Positions 19,513-31,740 of a stretch of 64,000 nt of DNA are shown here, piece by piece (positions within the stretch are counted from its first letter, which is position 1; each line of letters begins with the position of its first letter). Position numbers and translations under genes: made by a program. This DNA comes from Symsagittifera roscoffensis (taxonomy: Eukaryota > Xenacoelomorpha > Acoela > Convolutidae), in NCBI RefSeq assembly GCF_963678635.1, contig NC_087070.1, positions 2,285,289 to 2,349,288 on the forward strand. Direction: 5' to 3'. Below the pieces are notes generated by a model. It saw only the letters and a program-made list of their open reading frames with translations. It was not told where the DNA came from and ran no database searches.

Positions 19513-20361
19513 TCGAATAAGACCTTAATAGCTTAGAACTAACCAAATATAGATTAGAAATTAGACAAAACATTTTCAAAATGTTACACGATAATAGTTT
19601 AATTAAAATGTCTCTACGACTCAATAGATCAGAGCCGATATTCTGAACGATACTAGAACTACCCGGTATTGAAAGAAGACCTCGGACAAGAGACGATATA
19701 CGACTAAGTAGAAACTTACCATTTAGTTTTATGGTTGTACGGCAAAAGCCAACACAAACTTTTGTATTTAGAATCTTATTAGCAATGAATTTAGATTTTC
19801 ATTTGCAAACATAGAATTTTGAAGTAAATATTCATGATCATTTCAGGCGCTAAACAAAATTATTAATGTACAATAACGATTGATAAAAAATCAGATCGTT
19901 TTCTTAATTTCTGCAGTATTATATAAAACATAATTGAAAAATATATTTTAAAAATAAAAATAAAAATTAGTAGCATCACAATAAATTGTTAGTAATCATA
20001 AATCATCCTGTTGTTCCAGCTTTATCACCTAAACGTAACAGCAATCATAAGCTCACTAATATCATTGAAAAACTAAATCTTTTTATTAAACAAATTTAAA
20101 CCATTTTAAACTTAAATTCACTTAGTTTTCAAAATCAGATCATCAAGGCTTATCCTTGGATCTTAATAAATTTTCTATTTCACTAAGTTTAAAACCTGAT
20201 CATCAAGGCCTATCCTTGGATCAAAAAGAACAATCTTGTTCTCCCTCACCCACTTAGCAGGTGTCTAACGACCTCAAACGTCGATTCACTATCCAACCCT
20301 TCCAAAAGACCCAGGAACCTAGAAAAAAAACAAAAAATCGTTTTACACAACTGTGAAATAG
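19513..20361 (+). other. Retroelement leader, non-coding
   Basis: About 850 bases of AT-rich leader between the primer-binding site and the first open frame. Two near-identical hairpin units (20137-20162 and 20195-20222) are its only clear structure. No splice donor was confidently identified. Confidence 0.5.
20137..20222 (+). repeat. Two tandem hairpin units in the leader
   Basis: GATCATCAAGGCTTATCCTTGGATC and a second copy with one change (loop CCTAT) stand 58 bases apart. Each folds as CAAGG...CCTTG with outer GATC pairs. Duplicated small stem-loops in this place recall packaging or dimerisation signals of retroviral leaders; that role is inferred. Confidence 0.5.
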
Positions 20362-20680
20362 ATAACAAAAAAAAAAGATCTTGTAATCACACCTCATACA
20401 CAAACAGTTGGATACATTAGAACAAAACGACAAACAATTAAAAGGAAAATTATAAACAAACAAAGACAAATCACACGAAAAAGATTTTCAAAAAATAGAA
20501 AAGCATTTTCAGAATCAGAAGCCAGCAATTTAGATGAACTCTGTAAATTAAAAGAATCGATTGATAAAAATTGTCCCATTCACGATCAATTGTATTTTTT
20601 CGACTCAGAAACAACTTCAAAATCATCAAAAAAAGGAAAAAGAAGAATAGTACAAAGACAAACCAGTACACTTGTATAAT
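20362..20680 (+). pseudogene. Basic open frame upstream of gag, no ATG
   Basis: A frame of about 106 codons is open from 20362 to the TAA at 20678-20680. It is rich in Lys/Arg (TIKRKIINKQRQITRKRF), then more acidic, with KSSKKGKRRIVQRQ at the end. It has no ATG, so expression would need splicing or an upstream start. It may be an accessory ORF or a shifted piece of gag. No motif recognised. Confidence 0.25.
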
Positions 20681-20738
20681 TGGAATCAACCAATTAGACA
20701 CATCGATAGTTATATATTAACAGTCATCAAACGAAAAA

Positions 20739-23700
20739 ATGAGCCACACTCAAAGTGACGATAGTTCAGATGACGAAGCAGATTTTCCCTTTCTCATAGA
20801 TTCTCAAAAGTATTCATAGAATATATCAAAAGCATACAATATCATAATTCACAAAGAGCAAACTCCATATTCACTAACGATGTTTTTGCAATAATATATA
20901 GTTATATATCAATATTAGAAAAAACACAAGTTCAAAGTATCTCACCAACTGAAACATCCAGACATACAAAAGTACGAAATGAAATCACAATATTTTCAAC
21001 ATTTCTACATATAATCCGCGAAAATCTCACTAAAGATGATGTTTCACAACACACTAAACATGATTTACAAAAGATTTTAGCATGGTTTTTAATAGATTAT
21101 TTCACCCACAGTTTAGATTTAGTTTCACAAGCAAGAAAAAATTTCAGACCTCAAAATACAAATGACGACACTGCTCTTTCAGAACAATCAGACTACGTTT
21201 GGGACCCTGAATGGTCTCATCATGCATTTCTAAATATCCCACAAGCTATCTCAAGTCAAGCAATAAGTACAATATCTTATCACAGAGATTATGTAAAAGT
21301 AATACCATTAACCATTGATGCAACACCATTGAACTATAATACATTTTTACCTGATACACGAAATAACAGTTTAAATTCGACCGTCATACATAATGAAAAC
21401 CTTAATGGAACTAGAAATCTTACAAAACAAGATATTCAAACACCATCACACTTCATAAATGAAGAAATCGTCCAAACAGCAACAACTACACAACAAAGTA
21501 TTTCACCAATACACCCTAATTTGACAACACCAAGAAACTTAAATACGTCACTAACACAGGTAACCTTACAATCAACCGTTAAACCTTCGGTTGCTCCAAA
21601 ATATTCACATATGGATTATCAAACGTATAGACCAATGACAATACCGTCAAAAACACAAAAACCATTCACAAGAAACACCTTTGCAAAACACAATTATAAT
21701 TATGCTCACAAACCAAGAACAAACCGACCTCCCCAAAAAAACACACAAAATTTAAATCACGTATGTTCCCATTATTGGAATCTCCCGTAAACATCGACCA
21801 ATTTAGTAAATTTTCCAGATAATCCACAACCTACACAGGATTATAGTGAAAATTACCCATTCTTTCAACAAAATAAAATTAACCACCATACACCATATAA
21901 TACAAACTATTTATCATCTGATGAAGATGATTATCACCAACCAGATATTTTTGCACCATATACTAAAGAATATCGCACACAGAGACCGCGACAATCTCAA
22001 CCATCTCGAAATATAAAAATTTACCCATAAAACCCAACAGATGTACAAAATCCACAACAAATGCATATACAAAACCCATTTAATACACAATCTTTTCAAC
22101 CAATACAACCACAAAATCCAATGTCAATGGATTCTTATCAACCAAGTCAAATGCAAAATGAAATACCGCTTTCATATTACCTTCAGCAACACGAAATAAC
22201 AAAAAATCAATTTTCAAATTTTTCACAAATGCCAAATGCCGCAGAATCACTACAGATGACAATGAATCCATACCTCATGGGTGGATCATCAATAACATCC
22301 AATAAACCACTGATGGTATTCACAGGAACAGACCCTGAATATTCTGTAGAAGATTATCTAAATGCAGTAACAGCAAATTTAATTTTAAATATAGGATCTG
22401 AGCTAATTAATACGCCACTACATCAAAATTGGATACATAGACGCACAGCACTAATCCAAACAACCCTAGATGAGGCAGCTCAAAATTGGTTTTCAGTTTT
22501 ACCCATAGAAATAAAATCAGACTGGAAAAGATTCACAAAAAATTTTTAAAAATGTTTGACACTGAAAGAAATAAACAGCACCAAAGAGTTTCATGTAATG
22601 AAATTCGCAGATTACCAAATGAAACAATTAAACAATTAGCATCTAGTATCAATTAAACAGTTAGTATCAAAACACTAGTTCGAAAAGCATACTCACTTAA
22701 TACACATGACTATAAAAACACAAAAATGATAGAAATTTTAATGATGACCTTAACACCTCAATTAAGGAAATTAGCGATAAAAAAAGAGCATCTCATCCTT
22801 CCTCAATTCGAGAACCAGACTTAGATTTTCGAAAACTAGTAGATAAATTAGAACAAGCAGAAATCACAATGAAACTCGAAGAAACAGAAAATCTAAAACT
22901 GCAATATGTTAATCGAATTGAAAAAAACACTACACATATAAATAACATACAGAAATCAGATACAGACCTGATTGAAAAAATCACTGAAACACTAAATATC
23001 TATGAAAAGAGGAAGATCACCAGAACGAAGAAATACACGAAATTCTTCACAAAATAGATATAATCGATCGAATAGCCAAAATAACCAAAATAATTATTCA
23101 CGATCAAATTCTAATACAACACAATTTGTTTCTGGATCCAGTTCCCAATGAAACCCAAGGAATAGACACTATTCCAATAATCAATCACGAAACTCATCAT
23201 ACAACAGAAATAGAAACTATTCACATAAGAGAAATAGAAGTTATTCAAACAATCGAAATCAGAATTACCCGAACCATCGATCAAGAAATAATTCATATAA
23301 TAGATCAAACTATCACAGATCAAATGATAATTATCAAAACAGATCACAAAATATTTCACAAAATCGAAATTCAAGTTACAATAATCGATATAGAAATTAT
23401 TCCCAGTCACCACACAGGAATATTAACCATTATCATGATTCTAAACATAGAGACAGAAGTAGCACACCAAAACATCAAAGACACATTAATCAAGTGCAAA
23501 CAAATGAAGAAACAACATCAGACCCCCCAGGTATTGACGATACAGGAAGTAACGAATTACAATTAAATCATATAAATTGTGAATCGTCAGATACAGAAAG
23601 TGATACAGAAAACACTATCTCTGTAAATATGATAACAGTCGAAAACGACTATGAACCTATCATATATGAACAACCTTTTACTTCACACATATATGAAAAT

Positions 23701-23820
23701 CAATTGGAACTCCTTCACAATTACTATATTGGATCCAGCGATACTACACAAACTTCACAAGAAGTAAACGTAATTAACACGGTAATAACACCCGATGAAA
23801 AAGATGAAACACAATGCTGA
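20739..23820 (+). pseudogene. gag: gag remnant (capsid-like, coiled coil, basic RNA-binding-like tail)
   Basis: ATG 20739 starts MSHTQSDDSSDDEADF, but a stop soon interrupts at 20817. Larger pieces are 21329-21790 (Asn/Thr-rich), 22061-22549 (contains MVFTGTDPEYSVEDYLNAV, then AAQNWFSVLPIEIKSDW, the retrotransposon capsid pattern), 22869-23057 (charged coiled coil) and a stretch at about 23060-23570 that in one frame is rich in Arg, Asn, Ser and Tyr. The last part lacks CCHC knuckles, so RNA binding would rest on the basic repeats. An acidic Ser/Asp/Glu piece follows (23494-23820). Several frameshifts and stops break the gene. Confidence 0.7.
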
Positions 23821-23829
23821 AATACAAAA

Positions 23830-25138
23830 CATATTTATCAAAATATACAAAAAGATCAACCCAGAGAAAAAATTTGCACAATTCCATTTCTCCTAGAAAG
23901 CCCAAGAAACAAAGAGTTTCAACCACCAGATCTTGAAATTGATCTTTTAATTGACTCAGGAGCAGAATCAAAGATAATTAATATTCTCACAAGGAATGAA
24001 ATCAAAATATTACATCCAAAACTAACGCCTCTTGCAACCTCTAGTAAACTAGCAACAGCACAAGGATCAACATTAGTAAGTTATGGAAAAATCCAATTAT
24101 TCCTTCTCCCCACGAGAACAATGGAACAAAATAAAATTTTAAGCAAACCGTTTAAACAAATATTTCATATTACTGATATTAAGCACAATATCATTGGCAT
24201 ACCATTTATATCTAAATATAGACCAACAATCAACATCTTAAATAGTAAAATACCGATGAAAGATAAGTACACAAAAACAAAAAATACAGCCCTAACATTC
24301 TTCCAAAGAATAAACAAACAACCACCATTCTTCTCAAAATTTTACCCAATTTACAATCAACAACGGAAACAACTGAAACCACTATCAGGAAATAAATATA
24401 ATTTTTCAATAAAACAAGTTCACCAGTATGATAAAAGTCAAAATAAACAACAACTTTTTATGTCAGACATCGCAAGTAAACCTGTTCACAAAGTTTTCAA
24501 AATCACGATCTCTTCTATCAAATTTTTGAAAAACACGAATACCGACATCATTTCGTTACACGTGTATAACAATACACCATATCAAGTAACATTACCCTCA
24601 GGACTTTTAGGATATTGTGAAACAAATGCTACAATTTCACCCATAAATGAAGTAGCCTACGGCGTTAATATTATACTCCAATTATTAGATATTTGCCAAT
24701 CCACAATCCTTGACGAAGAATTATCCATAAAGAATGTAATATTTAATGAAAAAAGAAACACAGATTACTTCACAAAAACACCATATTTTAAACCAACATT
24801 CAATATAACAAATTACACAAAAGAACAACAAAAATTTTTAACAATGTTTAATTTTGAACATTCACAAATTACACAAACCGAATTTGATAAATTAGCAAAG
24901 CAACTGTTAAAATACTCAACAGTCTACGCAACATCAAATTTTGACGTTGGAAAAAACAGTTCATCACTACATCTCCCGTTAAAACCCAACGCAGTTTTCA
25001 AAGAACAAAGAGCCAGTAAAGCACCAATTCACTTACACGACAAAGTAAATAGATTACTTGATTTTTTAGAACAATACAAATTTATCTCACCAATAAATAA
25101 AGAAGAAAATCATGGCACAAATACAAAATTAAGCCCGT
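23830..25138 (+). pseudogene. pol: Aspartic protease joined to the N-terminus of reverse transcriptase, internally truncated
   Basis: One frame is open here. The catalytic triad LLIDSGAES of a retropepsin is at about 23941-23967; IIGIPFISKYRP (near 24190) matches the second conserved block. After a linker, SKFDVGKNSSSLHLPL and FLEQYKFISPIN (24930-25100) are the N-terminal 'fingers' of a Ty3/gypsy reverse transcriptase. The palm, including the expected Y/F-x-D-D box, and the whole RNase H are absent: the next recognisable sequence, from about 25150, already belongs to the integrase side. The deletion must be well over 1 kb. Confidence 0.8.
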
Positions 25139-25149
25139 AAAAGCAGATA

Positions 25150-26786
25150 CCACAATTTTAGGAAATAAAACACTCCTCCGATATTTCCGAAAATTTAATA
25201 TTACAGCAGTTAATGAAAATACAGATCTTTTAGAATATCAATTAATTGATTCTTAAGTTCCCTGTCTTCCTTTAAGTATGATATTAATAGCTTTTAACAT
25301 CTCACATACCCAAAAAACAAAAGGACACTCCGGATCAGAGAAAACATACTCAACATTTTACACAAAACTTTTATTTCCCAAATGCACCAATTTGGATAAA
25401 AGTGTTATACAATGATTGTATAGTATGTCAATTAAATAAACCTTACCCAAGTCAAAAACAAATAGCACAAAAACAAGATTTTAGAGGACAAAGTTTATAT
25501 TTTAATCATCGCATTTCATTCGATACATAGGACCAATTTCACCATCCTCTGAAGGAAACTCCTACATTATGGTAATTCTTGACGCATTTACACATTATGT
25601 AGCACTCAACCCAGTAACACATTGTAACGCTTATTATGCCTACGCGACGCTTTATGAACATTGGATAGCTAAATTCGGATTACCCGAAATCTTAGTTACA
25701 GACAACGGTACGGAATTCATAAATAATGAAATCATCACACTATGCCACATATATAACATCAAACATAAACCACGTACATCTCATGCACCTTGGACAAACG
25801 GTTTAGTCGAAGGTATGAACCGTTCACTACAAGAATGTCTCAGATGTATCATAAACGGAAATGATACAAAATACACAGAATGGTCAGCAGATGTAAAATT
25901 ATTTCCCTTAGCATATAATTCACAAATCACGACAACTTTAGAAATGTCACCATACGAAATGGTTTTTAATCAAAAGCCACGTAAACTAATTATGTTTACA
26001 GCAAATGCCCATAAAAATGCACAAGGTTATTGCCACCCGAATTAAGACTCAATTTGTTATAACCTACCTTCACACACACATATTGAACATCATTTTCATC
26101 ACCCACAAATTCTTAAATTAGCCTCCGGCACACACCGAATGGATTTTAAATAGAGATAAAAAATACAATGAAATTTACCAAAAGTAACAGAAAAATTGTT
26201 ACAAAGGCAAAATATTAACGACTAAATTAATTCATGCTTTACACCAGCCACAGATTTAAAAATTGGAACATTTGTCTTAATACCTAACTTTAATACACAA
26301 AAAGTAATTTCTAAAAAAATACAACCCCTTCGAAAAGGACCATACCAAATAATTGCCAAACCCACAGACGTACCGTATAAATTCACCGATTCGAATCAAA
26401 AAGAAATTGTTCAAAATCGTAACAATCTATTGCCATACTACCCAAAAGAGTACTCGCTGCGCGAATTAACTCGATTATATTCTTTCACAGGTTTAAAAAT
26501 TATTCAAAATCATTCACATACAGAAAAAAAAATAGATGAACAACACAACGTCCATCATGAAAAACAAAATCCAAAACAAACCACAACTCAACACAATACA
26601 AAAACGCCAGACCAAAAAATACCTCAAAAAGTAAGAAAAAATAGGAAAATTATAGAAAAAATTCCACCACAAGAACAAAACGAAAAATCAGAACATAGAA
26701 AATCATCACGACTTAGAAATCAACCACGTAAAAATTACAAAACATTCATTCTACAATCTAAAATTTTAAAGAAAGTTGAGTTTTAA
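25150..26786 (+). pseudogene. int: Integrase: zinc-binding, DDE core and GPY/F-type C-terminus
   Basis: GHSGSEKTYSTFY (25325-25365) begins the HHCC domain, with its CxxC partner near 25410-25435 in a shifted frame. The core (25569-26045, open) shows the first Asp in VILDAFTHYVAL, the second in VTDNGTEFINN and the Glu in NGLVEGMNRSL. After a broken stretch, FVLIPNFNTQKV and QPLRKGPYQIIAKP (26270-26360) form the GPY/F module and LLPYYPKEYSLREL follows. A long basic tail ends at 26784-26786. This strand-transfer enzyme is unusually readable for a decayed copy, with stops mainly at 25500-25560 and 26043-26270. Confidence 0.88.
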
Positions 26787-27392
26787 AAACAAATTTAATT
26801 TTAAAATTAATAATCTTTACACCTCTGGATCATTTTGAACTTTCATTTTTCAAAATAACATGCTGACAAACACGCAACAATTCTAGTTCAGATTCAGCCA
26901 ATAGGGTTCACTTAAATCCGTCACTTTCTATAACTATAACACCAACCTATTAGACGAAAGATATTGAACTCCAGGCATATCAATAACTATAACTTTACAA
27001 CCTCCAGGTCAAAAATAAGCAACCCGCTAAAACTTGACAACTAAAATAAATACCACCATAATATCATAACCCCTCCTCTATCTAATAACGCAATGATCAA
27101 CAATATTTTCCCAACTCAAGACCTCAAAAACCCTCCAACTAAAAATGGTAGATTAGCCTAAAATAAAAAAGGACCATATTCATTGCTCTAAAGAAACAAT
27201 ATCTCAAAAATACCCCAGATCACCCAACAAACAAAAATAAAGCGAAGAAGACCTCCCAAACACCATAAAATTAGCCCCCAACAACTTTTCACAAAACTCA
27301 ACCCAGTTGTCAAAAAATCAATAAATAACTCGACCACACTTGAACCTCGCCCCAAACAACAAAAAATATTCGGTAAAGAAATCATTTCTTAA
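26787..27392 (+). other. Non-coding spacer between pol and downstream ORFs
   Basis: A/C-rich with many stops; no open frame on the plus strand stands out. It may hold splice acceptors for downstream mRNAs, but I cannot identify one with confidence. Confidence 0.4.
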
Positions 27393-28010
27393 ATGCTCTT
27401 CTCTCGATCAGTCAATATCTTTAAAAATACAATTTTCAATAGTTTCATAAACTTTTGCATAATACTCAAACTTTTATTCATATTTCTATTTGACACTTTT
27501 GAAGCTTTTATAATCATTTTAATAATTTTTTGCAACATTTTATTAATTTTCTACTCCCTATTTGAAATATATCTCCAACTTTCCCAAATCATTGACCATA
27601 TTCACAGGTACGATAGTCCAAAGTTTATTTAAATGATACGAACAGTTTTTAGTAGAAGATATATTTTTTTACTATTTGTAATTTTCATAACAATTTTATC
27701 ATCCCTAATTTTGACAATGTGCAAATGTATAAAAAAGGCAATAATCACATTCGCTTTAGCAACAATTTTTTTAATTTTTTCATTGAAGAAAACTACAATA
27801 AACATAAATTTTTCCACTAGAAAAAATCAATCAGAATACTATCCGAAATTGCTAACCAACAATCACAAAATCAGTCTTCACCGACGTCATCCCAAGAAAA
27901 CCCAACAATACCTACAATTACCCAAAACCCCCAAACATCCACACGAATTCCTTTCCAAGATAATCCATACACTTTTGAAGAACGACACGCTCGCTTTTCC
28001 GAACCATTAG
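27393..28010 (+). pseudogene. Two adjoining hydrophobic ORFs (multi-pass or TM-rich)
   Basis: The first (27393-27632) is almost entirely hydrophobic, with Phe/Ile/Leu runs (LLFIFLFDTFEAFIIILIIF). The second begins with the ATG at 27633 in a new block and has two hydrophobic segments around a Cys pair (IFLLFVIFITILSSLILTMC, then CIKKAIITFALATIFLIFSL), followed by a polar, proline-containing tail. They adjoin end to start. Possibly a membrane anchor of a glycoprotein or an accessory membrane protein; not recognised. Confidence 0.35.
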
Positions 28011-28054
28011 AACCAGTTCAGCGACAAGCACCCCTAAGTGAACCAACATATAAT

Positions 28055-28962
28055 TTGTACCCAACATTACCACAAGAATTAAGTAGAATAAGAAATAATA
28101 ATCAAAATCAAAATACAGTCGAAATAAGTAGACAAATTATACATCCACGACGAAACAGAAGTTTTCAAACCCCCAGAGTTCATTTTGATATACCCCAATC
28201 ACCAACACCAACTACTTCAGAAAACCCAAATAGTACATTACCAGAAACTCCCCCACTCCTTTCACAACGTAGCACCTCAAGTATACCCTCAGATTACTTA
28301 GGTTCAACACCAACATCTGAACAAATACGTGAAAATCCCTTTAACCCCCCAATCCCACAACACGACTACCATATTGGACAACGCACTCATATACACAAGG
28401 TGAACCAAACTTAGTAAACGACCCAATAGACATTTCTACAGATACAACAACATCATCATCACTACCAGAAGCATTGTCACTACCGTCAACACCATCATTA
28501 AGCCAGATTTCACCGACGCTTTTCCCATTAAATTTCCCAAATAATCTCGACGCTAGATATCGAGAACAATCATCAACAAATGTCCCTTTACGATTAGAAT
28601 GGAATACATTCGTAGCACCCCCACCATTATTTGGACAACATCACGATAGCAACCGACTCCACAGTTGGGCACTAAATAGACTACAATATAGACAAGAAAT
28701 GCACGAAGATATTCTTGAACATAATATTCAAATACTTCAACAAAATAGTCTCCAATTAAAATTCGAAATCACGATCAAATTTAATAATATTGTTCAACAT
28801 CCTTACCCATTAAATCCACCAAATATAACAGCTCAATCGCTACCACCATCATTTATAACAACTGAAGTATTATATAAATACGATAGATATACCAAAAACA
28901 CAATTGGTTACATCACATTATATAACCCATACTCGGGATTATCATACACATGTATATTCTAA
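28055..28962 (+). pseudogene. Proline/serine-rich ORF followed by a folded-looking domain
   Basis: The first frame (28055-28414) is rich in Pro, Ser, Thr and Asn (SPTPTTSENPNST). Shortly after, 28474-28962 has a Ser/Pro start and then a globular-looking section with LHSWALNRLQYRQEMHEDI and LYKYDRYTKNTIGYI. The same order, hydrophobic segment then Pro-rich tail then globular part, recurs at 31054-33339 after the envelope-like region. Function unknown. Confidence 0.35.
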
Positions 28963-29039
28963 ACATATTAACTTTTCAACACATCTTTTTTAAAATATTT
29001 TCCGACCAGAACAAAAATCCTTCCCTTGGCACAAGTAGA

Positions 29040-31647
29040 GTAACACACTACGATTGTGAAGAAAACGAACAAAAAAAATACACAAATATGCAATAAATCA
29101 AGTATCACAATGCGAAACAGAACCACAAGCTATAGAAACTACAAACGTAATAGCGACACTGTATTCAAAAGCCCGAGCAACAACAGTCACAGGATATAAA
29201 TTCACAGCAACATTTTCCGAAAAGAAAGTACATTGTTCACAAGTTTCAAACGGAAATAAAAACCAACTTGATCACGAATCATTCTATCAAAGTAATATAG
29301 AACGACTTCTACATCTGAATCCCGATGATTGTAAAAAAGAACTACTCAGACTTAACATCACAAGAAATAGAAACACAGACAGGAAAATAGCAAATTTCCA
29401 AGTCTTTGCCGATACTGTACACCAAGCACAGCTTGAAAGATATCAAGGACATATAAAACTAGACAAAAAGTACCCATACAACGGCGCACACGGAAGATTA
29501 ACTTATGACATACACGATAAGCACTGGATACCACACATAGGATTAAATGACCCAGCAAACTGCAAATCAGACACAAAAAATAAAGGATATCAAGAAATAA
29601 TGTTTTTTGATTGGAAAATACATCTTAAAAAAATACAACTCACACGAGATTTAACTGATAACACCATGATCTATCAAGGAATTAGATTACCTTGCAAAAA
29701 TGATCAAGGTTATTGTGACCCTACACCACGAACACAAGCAACAATTGTTTGGTTTCCCGAAGATACATGCACAACAATTCAAGTAGCAAAAATACACGCT
29801 CGAATGATAAAATTTCATGAAAAATATTTTATAGAATAAATTCCATGCGAACAAGTAAATCCATCCCGAAAACAAAGTAATGATTTTTGAAATATTCATG
29901 ATATAGAAATTAAATTAACACGTTTCCAAATATATCAAGAAACAGAAATTGCATGCAAATACATATAAAACACAATATTCTGAAATACTTGTCGGATACG
30001 AAAAAGGTTTCGACATGAACACTGGAAAAATAAAATTTGACCCTTATGCTACAAGTCATCCTCTAAATGAAGGAACATCATACATACCAGTTATTTTTCA
30101 AAAAAGCACAGAACAACCTGGTGGAAAACTAAAGCCACATGACAGTAGAAGTACACGTTTACAAGAACTATCACAAATGAATAACACATACTTCGGTAAT
30201 ATCCATTATGATATTCACTTAGATATGAAGTTAGACTACACAATCAGTCGACTTTTTCAAGAAATGTCACTCTCCGAATTAGAAACACTTCACCAACTAT
30301 GCGAATTGGGAAGGACACAAATCCTACCATCACTCGCACTAGCAGTATTAAAAATACCCTACGCAGGATACTTATTGTCAGGAAATAGATTGAATTTTCT
30401 AGACTACGAAGGAAATATTTTATTTTTTTATACTTGTAGTAAAAAAGTATCACCACTATATGTTTTGAAGATAAACGTTGTTATGAAAGAATCCCTATAT
30501 TCTATAAAAATAAAGTACATTTTGTCGACACACTTTCAAGACGAACATATTTTTGGGATACCGCAGTCCCATGTGGATCAGAAAATAGCCACAATGTAGT
30601 ACAATTGAATCCTGATGAAGATAAATACTATCTCCTTACTCCATACCCTACGTTAATGCAATCACTCAAAAAATTTTCACCCGAAAGCATCAGAGCTATT
30701 GCTCGTAATCCAAATATTGATTTACAATATTTTCTAAATCAGATATCCAACATCACATTAGAACACAACAATTTCAAGAACTCTTAACACAAATGGACAC
30801 TATACAAAGACAGTCAATTGATCAAAGTTTAAGAAAACTTGCCGAAACCGCAGGATTTGGAGATATTTATACACAAGATTATAGCGGATATTTTAAAGAC
30901 ATTAAAGACTATATATATTTAAACGGCGAAAAATACAGACCACAAGATATTTCACCTATAAATACTTTCAATTTTGTCAGCCTAAAAAATTAAATTCTAG
31001 CTTTTCTAGGATGGCCCTATTACATCTTAGAAAAATTAACTGTCTTATACGCAATGTTTAACTTCATAGGATTTCTTTTCTCACTTTTAAAAGGAATCTA
31101 TAACACATGCGCTATACACACACAAGTAAACAGACAAGCAAGTGTAGCACGCATTCTGTTTGCAGGATTTTTTGGACTTTTTTCATCATCAATAAACAAA
31201 ATACTTTTAGACGCACAAATCAAAGAATATAACACGAAAATAGCCGCAAGAGAGAACACTTACGACGAAGAACATAATATTATAGATATAACACCTACCG
31301 CACCACAGTTGCCACCCCTACCACAAAACCATCCATTATCATTAGTCCCACGTAATTTCCGAAACCTAGCAATCACAAATAACCCAAATTCTAGACCAAA
31401 TATACCACAAAGTCCCATCCAACATATAATGACACATCATTCACAAAATGATAATACATACGAACGAATTATAGAACAACGCCACACCACCACTTTTCAG
31501 TCTCAAAATAATCATTTTTTTTTAGCCCACAATGAGCCGACAACTTGTATCCCTACACCGCTCAAATTCCCACCCAGCCAAAGTCCAAACTCCAATCCCA
31601 AAAATCCCACTTTTTGCTTTCCCACCACCCGATTTTCCGATTATTAA
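29040..31647 (+). pseudogene. Envelope-like glycoprotein region, multiply interrupted
   Basis: Pieces at 29090-29840, 29949-30599, 30605-30787, 30793-30993 and 31054-31647 form a cysteine-bearing ectodomain-like sequence, then hydrophobic segments (FNFIGFLFSLLKGIY and ARILFAGFFGLFSS), then a long proline/asparagine-rich tail. The frames change at about 29840, 30460 and 30600 and a stop lies at 30991-30993. Position after the integrase, conserved-looking cysteines and a C-terminal membrane anchor point to an env gene. I cannot assign it to a fusion-protein class. It is non-functional here. Confidence 0.5.
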
Positions 31648-31740
31648 TATATCATCAAGCACGAATTCTCATACTAACTCCGATATTTCAGTTTTTTACT
31701 CTACCTCATAACTTAATAACCCTAATATAGAAAACCCTGA

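Noticed and set aside
20254-20701. Leftward hydrophobic frames opposite the retroelement leader
   Set aside because: They are complements of an A-rich strand; the plus-strand frame in the same place is more coding-like.
23111-23566. Isoleucine/threonine-rich frame over the gag tail and its complement
   Set aside because: A frame shadow of the Arg/Asn/Ser-rich gag tail; the repetitive codons give long open frames on both strands.
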